Below, in pieces: positions 1-7,637 of a stretch of 51,133 nucleotides of DNA; position 1 is the first letter of the stretch; every line of letters starts with the position of its first letter. The notes under the pieces were generated by a model, which was not told where the DNA came from, did not search any database, and saw only the letters and a program-made list of their open reading frames with translations. The DNA is taken from assembly GCA_910584665.1 (NCBI GenBank), contig CAJUBL010000016.1, positions 1-51,133 of the forward strand. The letters are read 5' to 3'. Position numbers and translations under genes: made by a program. Source of the DNA: an uncultured Muribaculaceae bacterium. Lineage in GTDB: Bacteria; Bacteroidota; Bacteroidia; Bacteroidales; Muribaculaceae.

Positions 1-361
1 GTAGTATCTGTATCGTGCGTTCTTTTTCGCTTAAGATGCTTTCCAGGGCCCTGATCTTTTCTTTGAGGATTGCGATCTCGTTGTTTGCGGGCGTATCGGT
101 ATCAGGCGTGGTACTGGTCTGATTTTTCAGCATCTCGCCCTCACCGGTGAGGAGCCAATTGATATTGATACGGTCGTCAAAATTTGCGAGTTTTTTTACA
201 AAACGTTCTGATAGTTTTACTTTTCCGTTGATGATTTGCGAGAATGAAGACTCTGTGTAGTTTAATTTTTCAGCCAACTCACGCTTATTTTTGATTTTGT
301 TGTCAAAAATAAGCCAATCGATGGCCTTGGTAACTCTTTTTATATCAAGCGTCAGCGCCAT
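1..361 (-). CDS. CI-like phage repressor, XRE-type HTH (C-terminus cut by window edge)
   Basis: Reading leftwards from ATG at 361, the frame stays open for 120 codons to the window edge. Residues about 28-49 (RELAEKLNYTESSFSQIING) look like a lambda-repressor-type helix-turn-helix. They are followed by INWLLTGEGEM near residues 68-78, a motif typical of Bacteroidetes phage repressors. The last visible part (ILKEKIRALESILSEKERTI) is a heptad-like coiled coil that could dimerise. It is transcribed away from the early operon starting at 520, the usual immunity-switch layout. It probably represses the early promoter at 398-429 and its own gene. It is not a LexA-peptidase type as far as visible, but the missing C-terminus prevents a firm statement. 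Confidence 0.85.
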   Translation of the reverse strand, partial: MALTLDIKRVTKAIDWLIFDNKIKNKRELAEKLNYTESSFSQIINGKVKLSERFVKKLANFDDRININWLLTGEGEMLKNQTSTTPDTDTPANNEIAILKEKIRALESILSEKERTIQIL

Positions 362-397
362 AATACGAGAATTATTATAAATTTACTTTCGATTATT

Positions 398-429
398 CTT
401 GTCTAAAATATAAAGTTTCTTTACATTTG
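398..429 (+). promoter_or_regulatory. Candidate early lytic promoter in the repressor/Cro intergenic region
   Basis: A CTTG at 398-401 lies 20 nt before TACATTTG (422-429), matching the Bacteroidetes -33/-7 pattern (TTTG, TAnnTTTG). It points toward the genes starting at 520. The AT-rich interval 362-519 also holds two related words, AAAGTAATTGC and AAAGTGTAAATTGC, that could be operators. On the minus strand CAAAAGTA (441-448) and CAAATATA (477-484) read as -7 elements for the repressor. Transcription start is not demonstrated. Confidence 0.5.
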
Positions 430-519
430 CATCGCAATCACAAAAGTAATTGCCGCACCCAAAAGTGTAAATTGCACAAATATATAAAATAGTTGACTAA
501 ATCACAAACCCCAGTAAAA

Positions 520-738
520 ATGACAAAACCGATGACATTCAAAGAACTTTATCTCCAGGAGAAGGAGAAGCCGACACCGGCCCAGACCTTCATCGAAGAG
601 ATCGCGGAGCTGACGAAGCGCTCCACTAACACCGTGAGGATGTGGATACAGGGCAAGCAGACGCCCGACGCCCTCGCACAGTCCCTGATCGCCGAGAAGT
701 ACGGCATCGAAGTATCAACCCTGTTCCCCGACAACTGA
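520..738 (+). CDS. Small Cro-like / HTH DNA-binding protein
   Basis: This 72-residue protein is the first gene of the rightward early operon, facing the repressor. Residues about 24-50 (IEEIAELTKRSTNTVRMWIQ) resemble a helix-turn-helix with a TVRMW recognition helix. The tail (IAEKYGIEVSTLFP) matches the end of XRE or phage regulatory domains. ATG 520 was preferred over an in-frame TTG at 493, since the TTG start adds nine uninformative residues; ATG 532 is a third option. By position and fold it is the likely Cro analogue or an early activator. The family cannot be named exactly. Confidence 0.6.
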   Translation: MTKPMTFKELYLQEKEKPTPAQTFIEEIAELTKRSTNTVRMWIQGKQTPDALAQSLIAEKYGIEVSTLFPDN

Positions 739-741
739 GCC

Positions 742-948
742 ATGGTAAAGAATCTGATCGCAAAGCTGTGCATCATTACCGTGCTGATGGCTGTGACAGT
801 GATATGCCTGTTCTCGAAACCTGCCAGGGACACGGCCAGCTGGGTAGCAGTGTTCTCATGGTCGAAATTCGTAGGTATCGCCGCAGGCTACGCCATGATA
901 CGGCTGACACGGCGCTGGCTGGGACCCTTAGTAAATCACATCAAATAA
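742..948 (+). CDS. Small two-segment membrane protein, unknown function
   Basis: A 68-residue protein starting three bases after the preceding stop codon, so it is co-transcribed. Two hydrophobic segments are visible, at residues about 5-25 (IAKLCIITVLMAVTVICLF) and 36-52 (VFSWSKFVGIAAGYAMI), separated by a short polar loop. It ends in a basic tail (RLTRRWLGPLVNHIK). An early phage membrane protein next to the immunity region could act in superinfection exclusion or lysogeny, but nothing in the sequence decides this. Not recognised. Confidence 0.55.
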   Translation: MVKNLIAKLCIITVLMAVTVICLFSKPARDTASWVAVFSWSKFVGIAAGYAMIRLTRRWLGPLVNHIK

Positions 949-958
949 CAATAGAGCA

Positions 959-1282
959 ATGACACAACAGGAAATCGACAAGCTCGCCAAGGCCATAGGC
1001 CGCGAGATAGCAAAGAGTCAGAAGGAAACGCTGACCACCGAAGAGGCCGCCGAGTATCTGGGAGTATCGACCAGCACTCTGTACAAGTACACAATGAATC
1101 GCGAGATACCGCACTTCAAGCCGAAAGGAAGGATGTGCTACTTCAAGCGCAAAGACCTCGACGAGTGGATGCTGTCGGGCCCCGTGGCCACCAGTGAAGA
1201 GCTGGATATGAGAGTCATGGACTATTGCTCAAGGACGGGCATACCGGTAAGTAAGAACAATATGCGTAACTTAAAATCATAA
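959..1282 (+). CDS. Excisionase-like helix-turn-helix protein
   Basis: A 107-residue protein. Residues about 26-73 form a MerR/excisionase-family winged helix: TTEEAAEYLGVSTSTLYKYT, then HFKPKGRMCYFKRKDLDEWM. The pattern 'EAAEYLGVS..TLYKYT....IPHFK..GR..YFKRKDLDEW' is that of Bacteroidetes DNA-binding excisionase-family proteins. It may be the phage Xis directing prophage excision, or a regulator of early transcription. The site next to the immunity switch fits either role. The N-terminal 25 residues are charged and helical. The integrase partner is not in the window. Confidence 0.7.
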   Translation: MTQQEIDKLAKAIGREIAKSQKETLTTEEAAEYLGVSTSTLYKYTMNREIPHFKPKGRMCYFKRKDLDEWMLSGPVATSEELDMRVMDYCSRTGIPVSKNNMRNLKS

Positions 1283-1286
1283 CAAT

Positions 1287-1583
1287 ATGGCACAGACAAT
1301 CGTTTCATTAATTTTCCTCATTATAGCTCTCGGGCTGGTGATATTCGCGGTGTGCCAACTGGACAGAGCCGGCAGACAGGAATCGCGGTTGCGGCTATGG
1401 CACGACCTCTACAAATCTCTCGGAAAAGAAAGTGAGGCACAGCGTAAGGATCTGGCCAGTGCCCGTGACAATATCAGAGCGCTTTACAGTGCCCCCGAGA
1501 CCTACAGCATCACCGAGCGGTCCGGATCGGTACAGGTGCATGCCGTGTACGCCGGCAAGGTAGCGCCGGTGATAAAGGAATAG
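1287..1583 (+). CDS. Membrane-anchored coiled-coil protein, ends at an in-frame TAG with coding-like sequence beyond it
   Basis: A 98-residue protein with one N-terminal membrane segment (residues about 4-23, IVSLIFLIIALGLVIFAVCQ). A charged helical region follows (residues 28-65) and then a short C-terminal part. Function unknown. The oddity is downstream: after TAG (1581-1583) the same frame continues for 28 more codons, ending in ALLQARELIETLEA and TGA at 1668-1670, with phage-like composition. The product may therefore once have been, or may by readthrough still be, 127 residues. TAG is an ordinary stop elsewhere in this phage. Confidence 0.5.
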   Translation: MAQTIVSLIFLIIALGLVIFAVCQLDRAGRQESRLRLWHDLYKSLGKESEAQRKDLASARDNIRALYSAPETYSITERSGSVQVHAVYAGKVAPVIKE

Positions 1584-1729
1584 CGCTATGACGATACAGA
1601 GACACCGGACGATGAGCGTGACTTCGCACTGCTGCAGGCCCGTGAGCTCATCGAGACGCTGGAGGCATGAAGCCCGGTATCAGTAACAATAACCGATAAT
1701 TATCAACCATCAATCAATAACATACAATC

Positions 1730-2281
1730 ATGGATCTAAATGTAATTGTGACATTGTCCGACGAGCTGTTTGATCTGCTCGACCGGAAATTACCCAACCT
1801 TAATGACAGAGTAGCCCGCCGTGTAGACAAGGCCGTACAGAAAGAGCTTGGCGTCGTGGCCCGCAACGAGATGAAGACCACTGTGACCGTCAAGGCCACA
1901 CCGAGCTCCGGAAACGAAACCACTGCAGATCAGGAACCGGTCTCAGTCAGAATTGAGACCGCTCCGACTCCGGAGCCGGAACAGGAACAGGCCGCACAGG
2001 AGAGCGTCAGGGTACCGACAATCGAGGACTGCCGTGCCGCCATCAAGGCCGCCCGCATACGCCTCGAGGGCCCCGACTACGAGGGGAAGACCTCAGAGGG
2101 ATATACGAAATATCACAAGGCCATCAGCAATCAGGTCAAACTGTCGGTCACTGCCGTAAGCGGCGGGAAATGTATCAAGGTGCCTGATCTGCCTGCAGAG
2201 TGCCGGGCCGACTTCATCCGCGACATGGATAACCTGATGGTAGGTGATGACGGTAAGCTGACCATTAAAGCCCCGTTCTGA
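1730..2281 (+). CDS. Hypothetical early phage protein with low-complexity linker
   Basis: A 183-residue protein of unknown function. Three parts are visible: an N-terminal helical domain (residues 1-50, beginning MDLNVIVTLSDELFDLLDRK); a Pro/Glu/Thr/Gln-rich linker (about residues 60-95, with APTPEPEQEQAAQE); and a C-terminal domain (95-183) with IEDCRAAIKAARIRLEGPDY and a short beta-rich end. It sits four bases before the Cas4-like exonuclease gene and so probably works in the same replication/recombination block. No catalytic motif is evident. The flexible linker suggests a protein-binding or DNA-binding accessory factor, which is inference. Confidence 0.65.
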   Translation: MDLNVIVTLSDELFDLLDRKLPNLNDRVARRVDKAVQKELGVVARNEMKTTVTVKATPSSGNETTADQEPVSVRIETAPTPEPEQEQAAQESVRVPTIEDCRAAIKAARIRLEGPDYEGKTSEGYTKYHKAISNQVKLSVTAVSGGKCIKVPDLPAECRADFIRDMDNLMVGDDGKLTIKAPF

Positions 2282-2284
2282 GCC

Positions 2285-3439
2285 ATGCCCGGACAACATG
2301 CACTACTGTCACCGTCGGCGGCTCACCGCTGGATGAACTGCCCGGTGGCACCGCGACTGGAGGCGACAGTGCCCGAGGAGACGAGCCCGTATGCCGAGGA
2401 GGGTACCCTTGCCCATGCCTTCTGCGCCATGAAACTCAAGAAAGCCATAGGGCAGGACTACACCCCGGAACTGCAGGAGATCGACGAGCTGTGTGAGAAG
2501 TACTATACGGGCGAGATGGACGAGTATACCGACAGCTATGCGGCCACGGTGCTCGGGATGTACAATGAAGCCATGCGCGAGACAGCTGATGCCCGTCTGC
2601 TCGTCGAGATCCGTCTGGACTTCTCGGAGTATGTGCCCGAGTCGTTCGGCACTTCCGATGCCGCCATCATAGCCGACGGCACAATGGATGTCATAGACTT
2701 CAAGTATGGCAAAGGCGTACCGGTGTCGGCCGTGCGCAACGAGCAGATGATGATCTACGCCCTCGGGGCATACCTGGAGCATGGCGTGGAGTATGACATA
2801 GATACCGTGCGGATGACGATCATACAGCCGCGCCTCGACAACATCAGCACCTACATGCTCAGCGTATCCGAGCTACTGCAGTGGTCCGAGGAGGAGCTGA
2901 AGCCCGGAGCCGCCAGGGCGTACCTCGGTGCCGGCGAGGCCAAGGCGGGGGAGTGGTGCCGGTTCTGCGCTGTAAAAAACCGTTGCAAGGCGCTCGCCGA
3001 CACCTGCACCGGACTGCAGGAGTGTGCCGACGGGAAGCTGTACACCCCCGACGAGCTCGCCGCCAAGGTACTGCCGAAGCTCGCCATGGTCAAGGCATGG
3101 GCGTCAAGCGTGGAGGCCTACGCGCTACAGCAGGCGCTCGAGGGCGTGAGATTCAAGGGGTACAAGCTCGTCGAGGGGCGGAGCGTCAGGCGGATCACCG
3201 ACGAGAGTGCCGTGGCCGGAATACTCGACCGTGAGGGCTACGACCCGAGAGAGTATATGACGCCGGCCAGGTTAGCGGGACTCGGTGACCTCGAGAAGCT
3301 TGTAGGCAAGAAACAGTTTGCCGTGCTGTGCTCCGACTACATAACCAGGCCGCAAGGCAAGCCGACACTTGTCGAGTCGGCCGACAAACGACCGGAGTAC
3401 TGCCCCGGTGATGATTTCAAAGACATAGACATAGATTAA
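2285..3439 (+). CDS. Cas4/RecB-like Fe-S exonuclease, DUF2800 family
   Basis: A 384-residue protein of the phage DUF2800 family, within the PD-(D/E)XK nucleases. Visible motifs are GTLAHAFCAMKL (residues 40-51, the conserved His), the TSDA and DGTMDVIDFKYGKG region (124-144) with catalytic Asp and Asp-x-Lys, and the QMMIYALG helix (154-161, QxxxY). Cys19 together with Cys225, Cys228 and Cys234 (C-x2-C-x5-C) matches the four-cysteine iron-sulfur ligand set of Cas4 and AddB. It probably resects dsDNA ends to give 3' tails for recombination or replication. The adjacent DUF2815 ssDNA-binding-like gene is its usual phage partner. The Fe-S assignment is by motif only. Confidence 0.85.
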   Translation: MPGQHALLSPSAAHRWMNCPVAPRLEATVPEETSPYAEEGTLAHAFCAMKLKKAIGQDYTPELQEIDELCEKYYTGEMDEYTDSYAATVLGMYNEAMRETADARLLVEIRLDFSEYVPESFGTSDAAIIADGTMDVIDFKYGKGVPVSAVRNEQMMIYALGAYLEHGVEYDIDTVRMTIIQPRLDNISTYMLSVSELLQWSEEELKPGAARAYLGAGEAKAGEWCRFCAVKNRCKALADTCTGLQECADGKLYTPDELAAKVLPKLAMVKAWASSVEAYALQQALEGVRFKGYKLVEGRSVRRITDESAVAGILDREGYDPREYMTPARLAGLGDLEKLVGKKQFAVLCSDYITRPQGKPTLVESADKRPEYCPGDDFKDIDID

Positions 3440-3460
3440 CCATTTTAAATTTTTACAATT

Positions 3461-4027
3461 ATGATGACACCTAAAAAACTGACAGAGACAAAAATCGTGA
3501 TCGGCCCGTGCCGACTCAGTTATCCGAACCTTTTCGAGCGTAAGAAATTTGACGGCGATACCGGTGAAGGCAAGTATATGGTTACCGTACTTATACCCAA
3601 GAGTGCGGACGGCAAAGATACCGTCGAAGCCATCAGGGAATGTATCGAGGCCGCCAAGACCGCCGGCGCCTCGTCGAAGTGGCAGGGCAAGACACCCAAA
3701 AAGCTCTCTTTGCCCCTGGTCGACGGCGACGAGTCAGATGACGAGTACATACAGGGTCATTACACCATCAAGGCAAAGAGCAACATGAGGCCCACAGTGC
3801 TTGACCGCAAGCGCCAGCCGATCGTTGACCAGGAAGAGATATATGGCGGTGTCTGGGCCTATGTCTCGATATCGTTCTTTCCCTATGACGCCGCAGGTAA
3901 CAAAGGTGTGGCCGTAGCACTCAACAGCGTGATGAAGTTCAAGGATGACGATCCGTTCGGCGGTTCTGATTCGGCCCTTGACTTCGACGGCATAGAGTTC
4001 GATGCGGAGGATGACGATGACCTGTAA
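3461..4027 (+). CDS. DUF2815 family, putative ssDNA-binding protein
   Basis: A 188-residue protein matching the phage DUF2815 family: the N-terminal pattern TKIVIGPCRLSYPNLFE, then GKYMVTVLIPK, and a central KAKSNMRPTVLDRK. A predominantly beta core is followed by a very acidic tail (DGIEFDAEDDDDL). Such a tail resembles the partner-binding tail of SSB-type proteins. It lies 21 bases after the DUF2800 exonuclease and 73 bases before the DNA polymerase, as in other phages with this cassette, so it probably coats single strands during replication or recombination. Two adjacent ATG codons (3461, 3464) could each be the start. Confidence 0.8.
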   Translation: MMTPKKLTETKIVIGPCRLSYPNLFERKKFDGDTGEGKYMVTVLIPKSADGKDTVEAIRECIEAAKTAGASSKWQGKTPKKLSLPLVDGDESDDEYIQGHYTIKAKSNMRPTVLDRKRQPIVDQEEIYGGVWAYVSISFFPYDAAGNKGVAVALNSVMKFKDDDPFGGSDSALDFDGIEFDAEDDDDL

Positions 4028-4047
4028 TCTACTGAATGACTTCACCG

Positions 4048-4079
4048 ATATCCGGCCGGTCACGGCACTGGCCGGATAT
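4048..4079 (+). terminator. Intercistronic hairpin without T-tract
   Basis: ATATCCGGCC (4048-4057) and GGCCGGATAT (4070-4079) form a perfect 10-bp stem with a 12-nt loop, between the DUF2815 gene and the DNA polymerase. No T run follows. It is more likely a 3'-end stabiliser, attenuator or processing site than a complete Rho-independent terminator. Confidence 0.45.
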
Positions 4080-4100
4080 TAAACGATTCAAACCTACAGC

Positions 4101-6053
4101 ATGAAAGAGCTTGGAATAGACATCGAGACCTACAGCAGTTATGATCTGAAGACCTGCGGCGTGTACAAGTATGTCGAGGCGACTGATTTCACTATACTGC
4201 TGTTCGCATACAGCGTCGATCACAGTTCGGCGGTCTGCATTGATCTCGCCATGGGCGAGTCGTTGCCTCCGGAGATCCTCGACGCTCTCACAGATCCTGA
4301 CGTAACCAAGACAGCATGGAACGCGGCGTTTGAGCGTGTGTGCCTGTCGAAGTTCCTGGGGCTGGACGGGCGTCTGGATCCGGCCCAGTGGCGGTGCACT
4401 ATGGTACGGGCCGCGCGTCTGGGTCTGCCGCTGGCACTCGGTCAGTGTGCCGAGGTGCTGAACCTGCCGGAGGGAAAGATGGAGGAGGGCAAGGCTCTGA
4501 TACGTTTCTTCTCGGTACCGGGCCGTAACGGCGTGCGTCACATGCCCGAAGCCGCTACCGGCAAATGGGATATGTTTAAACAATACTGCTGTCGGGATGT
4601 GGATGTAGAGCAGGCTCTGCTTGACAAAGTACGCCGTCTGGATGCCGCACCATTTGATGATGAACTGTATATCGCCGATCAGGAGATCAATGACCGCGGG
4701 GTGCTTATTGACCGTGAGCTCGTGGAGAACGCCGCGCGTTTCGACCGTGAGTATAAGGCCGGGTTACTGGCCGAGGCACGTGCGATCAGCGGTCTGGAGA
4801 ATCCTAACAGTGCGTCACAGATCAAGCAGTGGCTCCATGAGACTACAGGCAAATCGATCGACAGTCTCAATAAGAAAAATCTCGATGACATCGAGTCCTC
4901 ACTGGTGTTCTGGCCCAAGGCCCGCCGTGTCATTGCGCTGCGCAGAGAGATGGCGAAGACTTCAAACAAGAAGTATGAGGCTATGCTGCAGTGCGTGTGC
5001 TCTGACGGCCGGGTACATGGTCTGCTTCAGTTCTATGGCGCCGCGAGGACCGGCCGCTGGGCCGGCCGGCTTGTGCAGCTTCAGAACCTGCCGCAGAACC
5101 ATATGACGGATCTTGATCTGGCCCGTGGTATTGTGAAGATGGGAGACATGGAGGAGTTTGAGACCGGCTACGGTGATGTTGCTATGGCACTGAGCGAGCT
5201 TATCCGCACGTCGTTCGTAGCGGCTCCGGGTCACACTTTTCATGTGTGTGATTTCTCAGCCATCGAGGCCCGTGTCATTGCATGGCTGGCCGGCGAGGAT
5301 TGGGTGCTCGATGTGTTCCGCCGAGGCGGTGATATATACTGTGAGACCGCATCCAGGATGTTCGGGGTGCCGGTAGAGAAGCATGGCGCCAACTCCCATC
5401 TGAGGCAGAAAGGTAAGATCTCGGTGCTGGCACTGGGATATGGAGGCGGCGTATCGGCCCTCGAGGCCATGGGAGGATCGAAACTCGGGCTTACCACTGA
5501 CGAGGAGCAGGAGACCGTGAGACTCTGGCGAAGTGCGAACCGGCGTATCGTACGTCTGTGGTCGGTGCTGGAGGATGCGGCGATAGCGGCCATCAGGACC
5601 GGACGGGTGATACGGGTCCACCGTGGTATGACAGTACAGTTCAGGTGGGGTATGCTTCTGATCACGTTGCCGTCGGGTCGTGTGATGTGTTATCCGCGGG
5701 CTACGGTGGGCATGGAATATGATGACGGATGGCGCGGTGATCATGAGATCATCGAGTATGAAGGAGTCAGCCAGACCACGCGCAAGTGGCAGAAATCGCG
5801 TACCTATGGCGGAAAGCTCACCGAGAACGTGGTGCAGGCCATAGCCCGTGATATCCTTGGTGTCGTGATCCTGCGGGCACGCAGGTCCGGCTTGCCTGTG
5901 GTATTTCATGTGCATGACGAGATCATAGTCGAAGCTCCGGAGGGTCGTACGGTTCAGGAGGTAGAGTCGCTGTTCAGCGAACCTATAACCTGGTGTGATG
6001 ACCTGCCGCTGAAGGGCGCCGGTTATTCGACGCCATATTACCTCAAGGATTGA
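4101..6053 (+). CDS. Phage DNA polymerase, family A, with 3'-5' exonuclease domain
   Basis: A 650-residue replicative polymerase. The N-terminal proofreading domain has the three exonuclease motifs: GIDIETYS (residues 5-12, Asp7/Glu9), TAWNAAFERV (71-80) and YCCRDVDVE (162-170). The C-terminal family A polymerase domain shows GAARTGRWAGR (313-323), motif A VCDFSAIEARV (382-392), motif B RQKGKISVLALGYG (435-448) and motif C HVHDE (603-607). Length fits phage-type Pol A lacking the 5'-3' exonuclease. It would copy the phage genome together with the primase-helicase at 10792 and the ssDNA-binding-like protein just upstream. The start follows the hairpin at 4048-4079. Confidence 0.95.
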   Translation: MKELGIDIETYSSYDLKTCGVYKYVEATDFTILLFAYSVDHSSAVCIDLAMGESLPPEILDALTDPDVTKTAWNAAFERVCLSKFLGLDGRLDPAQWRCTMVRAARLGLPLALGQCAEVLNLPEGKMEEGKALIRFFSVPGRNGVRHMPEAATGKWDMFKQYCCRDVDVEQALLDKVRRLDAAPFDDELYIADQEINDRGVLIDRELVENAARFDREYKAGLLAEARAISGLENPNSASQIKQWLHETTGKSIDSLNKKNLDDIESSLVFWPKARRVIALRREMAKTSNKKYEAMLQCVCSDGRVHGLLQFYGAARTGRWAGRLVQLQNLPQNHMTDLDLARGIVKMGDMEEFETGYGDVAMALSELIRTSFVAAPGHTFHVCDFSAIEARVIAWLAGEDWVLDVFRRGGDIYCETASRMFGVPVEKHGANSHLRQKGKISVLALGYGGGVSALEAMGGSKLGLTTDEEQETVRLWRSANRRIVRLWSVLEDAAIAAIRTGRVIRVHRGMTVQFRWGMLLITLPSGRVMCYPRATVGMEYDDGWRGDHEIIEYEGVSQTTRKWQKSRTYGGKLTENVVQAIARDILGVVILRARRSGLPVVFHVHDEIIVEAPEGRTVQEVESLFSEPITWCDDLPLKGAGYSTPYYLKD

Positions 6054-6068
6054 TTTAACATACCGGTT

Positions 6069-6908
6069 ATGACATACAAGTTGTTACATAAGGTAGATTT
6101 CGCCGTAAGGCTGTTGCAGTCCATTCCGCAGGATGGGGATATTGAAGTCTCATACTCCTCTGGCAAGGACAGCGAGGTCATTCTGGAACTTGCGAAGATG
6201 TCTGGCATACCTTATCGGGCAATCTATAAGAACACGTCTATTGACCCGCCAGGCACTATCGCCCACTGCAAGAGCAAAGGCGTGGAGGTGCTTGCGCCGA
6301 CAATCAATTTCTTTGACTTGGTGAAGCAAGCGGGGCTGCCAACTCGTTTTCGGCGCATCTGTTGTTCATACCTGAAAGAATACAAGGTATGCGACCGTGC
6401 CGTGCAAGGTATTCGTAGGAGCGAAAGCGTCAAGAGAGCCAATCGTTACCATGAGCCGGAGGTATGCCGAACTTATCCCAAAGGGCAAAAGGCGCGTATC
6501 TATCTACCAATACTTGAATGGACTGACGATGATGTTGCGGAGTTCATTGCAGAGCGCGGTATCAAGTGTCATCCGCTCTATTATGATGAGAAGGGAAACT
6601 TTCACGTTGAAAGACGGCTCGGCTGTATTGGTTGCCCATTGCGTAGCGATAACGGGAAATCAGACTTTGTGAAATATCCCAAGTTTCTGAAAAGGCTGAT
6701 AGCTTCCACTCAGATTTTCATTGACACGCACCCCGCCGCAAAGACAGCAGAGGATTACAGCAACGCATACAATCGTGTATTCCGAGCCTTATTTTGCGAC
6801 TCAACCGAGCAATACAAGTCATTGGTCAGCGGCGGTATGTTCCCCGAAACGGCTATTGACGCAAAGGCGTTCATGGAGGATTATTTCAAGATTGATTTAA
6901 CACTTTAA
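6069..6908 (+). CDS. PAPS-reductase-family PP-loop enzyme (CysH/DndC-like)
   Basis: A 279-residue PP-loop ATPase-type protein. The pyrophosphate loop SSGKDS is at residues 30-35. The CysH/DndC-like PILEWTDDDVAEFI is at 147-160. Cysteines at 98-99 (ICC) and 186/189 (GCIGC) form the CC ... CxxC set that binds an iron-sulfur cluster in APS reductases and DndC-type proteins. It probably activates or reduces a sulfur compound or thiolates a nucleic acid; the substrate cannot be told from sequence. No dndB/D/E or ssp genes are nearby, so a full phosphorothioation system is not supported. Base composition is visibly less GC-rich than the polymerase upstream, a sign of separate acquisition. Confidence 0.8.
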   Translation: MTYKLLHKVDFAVRLLQSIPQDGDIEVSYSSGKDSEVILELAKMSGIPYRAIYKNTSIDPPGTIAHCKSKGVEVLAPTINFFDLVKQAGLPTRFRRICCSYLKEYKVCDRAVQGIRRSESVKRANRYHEPEVCRTYPKGQKARIYLPILEWTDDDVAEFIAERGIKCHPLYYDEKGNFHVERRLGCIGCPLRSDNGKSDFVKYPKFLKRLIASTQIFIDTHPAAKTAEDYSNAYNRVFRALFCDSTEQYKSLVSGGMFPETAIDAKAFMEDYFKIDLTL

Positions 6909-6939
6909 CCCGCGCACCGGCGCATAAAAATTAACAGAA

Positions 6940-7266
6940 ATGAGCAAAGAACTAAAAGTGGGCATGCGTGTGATACTCCACGCCGAAATTCCGGAAGATG
7001 CTGACTTGGAAGGGAAACAAGGATTTATTTCCTCAATATGCGGCAATTTTGCAACTGTAACGCGAAGCTCTGCGCCATTCTCGGTTTACTGGCCTGCAAA
7101 GTTGCTTACTCCATACGAGCCTCCGCAACCCTCCGACTCCGACCTCCGCATATCGGTGGCGAAGCTTAGGGAGGTGCTGGAAAATAGAATACCTCCTTAT
7201 AGCGACCCGAAATATGTTGTAGCGGAAGTTGACCAAATAATTAACAAGATAAAACCAGAATTATGA
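6940..7266 (+). CDS. Hypothetical accessory protein, SH3-like N-terminus
   Basis: A 108-residue protein of unknown function. The N-terminal half (residues 1-55: GMRVILHAEIPEDADLEGK, GFISSICGNFATV) reads like a small beta-barrel of SH3/KOW type. The C-terminal half is helical (LRISVAKLREVLENRI, VVAEVDQIINKI). It overlaps the next gene by ATGA, so both are translated together. It lies in the accessory island with lower GC. The fold suggestion is inference. Confidence 0.55.
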   Translation: MSKELKVGMRVILHAEIPEDADLEGKQGFISSICGNFATVTRSSAPFSVYWPAKLLTPYEPPQPSDSDLRISVAKLREVLENRIPPYSDPKYVVAEVDQIINKIKPEL

Positions 7267-7628
7267 GCAAGACAATCGAAGAAGCGGCAAAAATTAAAGT
7301 ATATAAGCATCTCGAAAAAATGTTTGGTTTTGTGGCCTTAACCAATGCCGGGGCCCAGAATATGATAAAAAGAACCAGTCTGTTCTATGCGATAGATGTA
7401 GAGAAAATTGCGGTTGAAGTAGCTGACTTCGCTCTATCGCGCCAATGGCGCAGCGTGGAGGACGAGCTACCGGAAGATGATACCCTTGTAGCGGTTCACT
7501 CCCCAAATGGCAGGGTTGAAATCCTGCACTACTATGACGATGTGTTCCAAGACGAGTTGAAGCAAGCGCACTGCGTAGATTATTGGATGCCTATACCAAA
7601 AATCTCCTCACTTAACCCCGAACAATGA
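7263..7628 (+). CDS. DUF551 domain protein
   Basis: A 121-residue protein. Its C-terminal half carries the DUF551 signature common in phage accessory regions: QWRSVEDELPEDDTLVAVHS (residues about 59-78), then a tyrosine pair and VDYWMPIP (about 104-111). The N-terminal half is helical (IEEAAKIKVYKHLEKMFGF) with no recognised domain. DUF551 proteins have no established function. The start overlaps the stop of the preceding gene (ATGA). The next gene downstream is convergent, the toxin of the Panacea-type pair. Confidence 0.7.
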   Translation: MSKTIEEAAKIKVYKHLEKMFGFVALTNAGAQNMIKRTSLFYAIDVEKIAVEVADFALSRQWRSVEDELPEDDTLVAVHSPNGRVEILHYYDDVFQDELKQAHCVDYWMPIPKISSLNPEQ

Positions 7629-7637
7629 TAGCGGCAT

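Noticed and set aside
6069..6908. Complete DNA phosphorothioation (dnd/ssp) system
   Set aside because: Only a DndC/CysH-like PP-loop protein is present; no cysteine desulfurase, DndB, DndD or DndE-like genes adjoin it.
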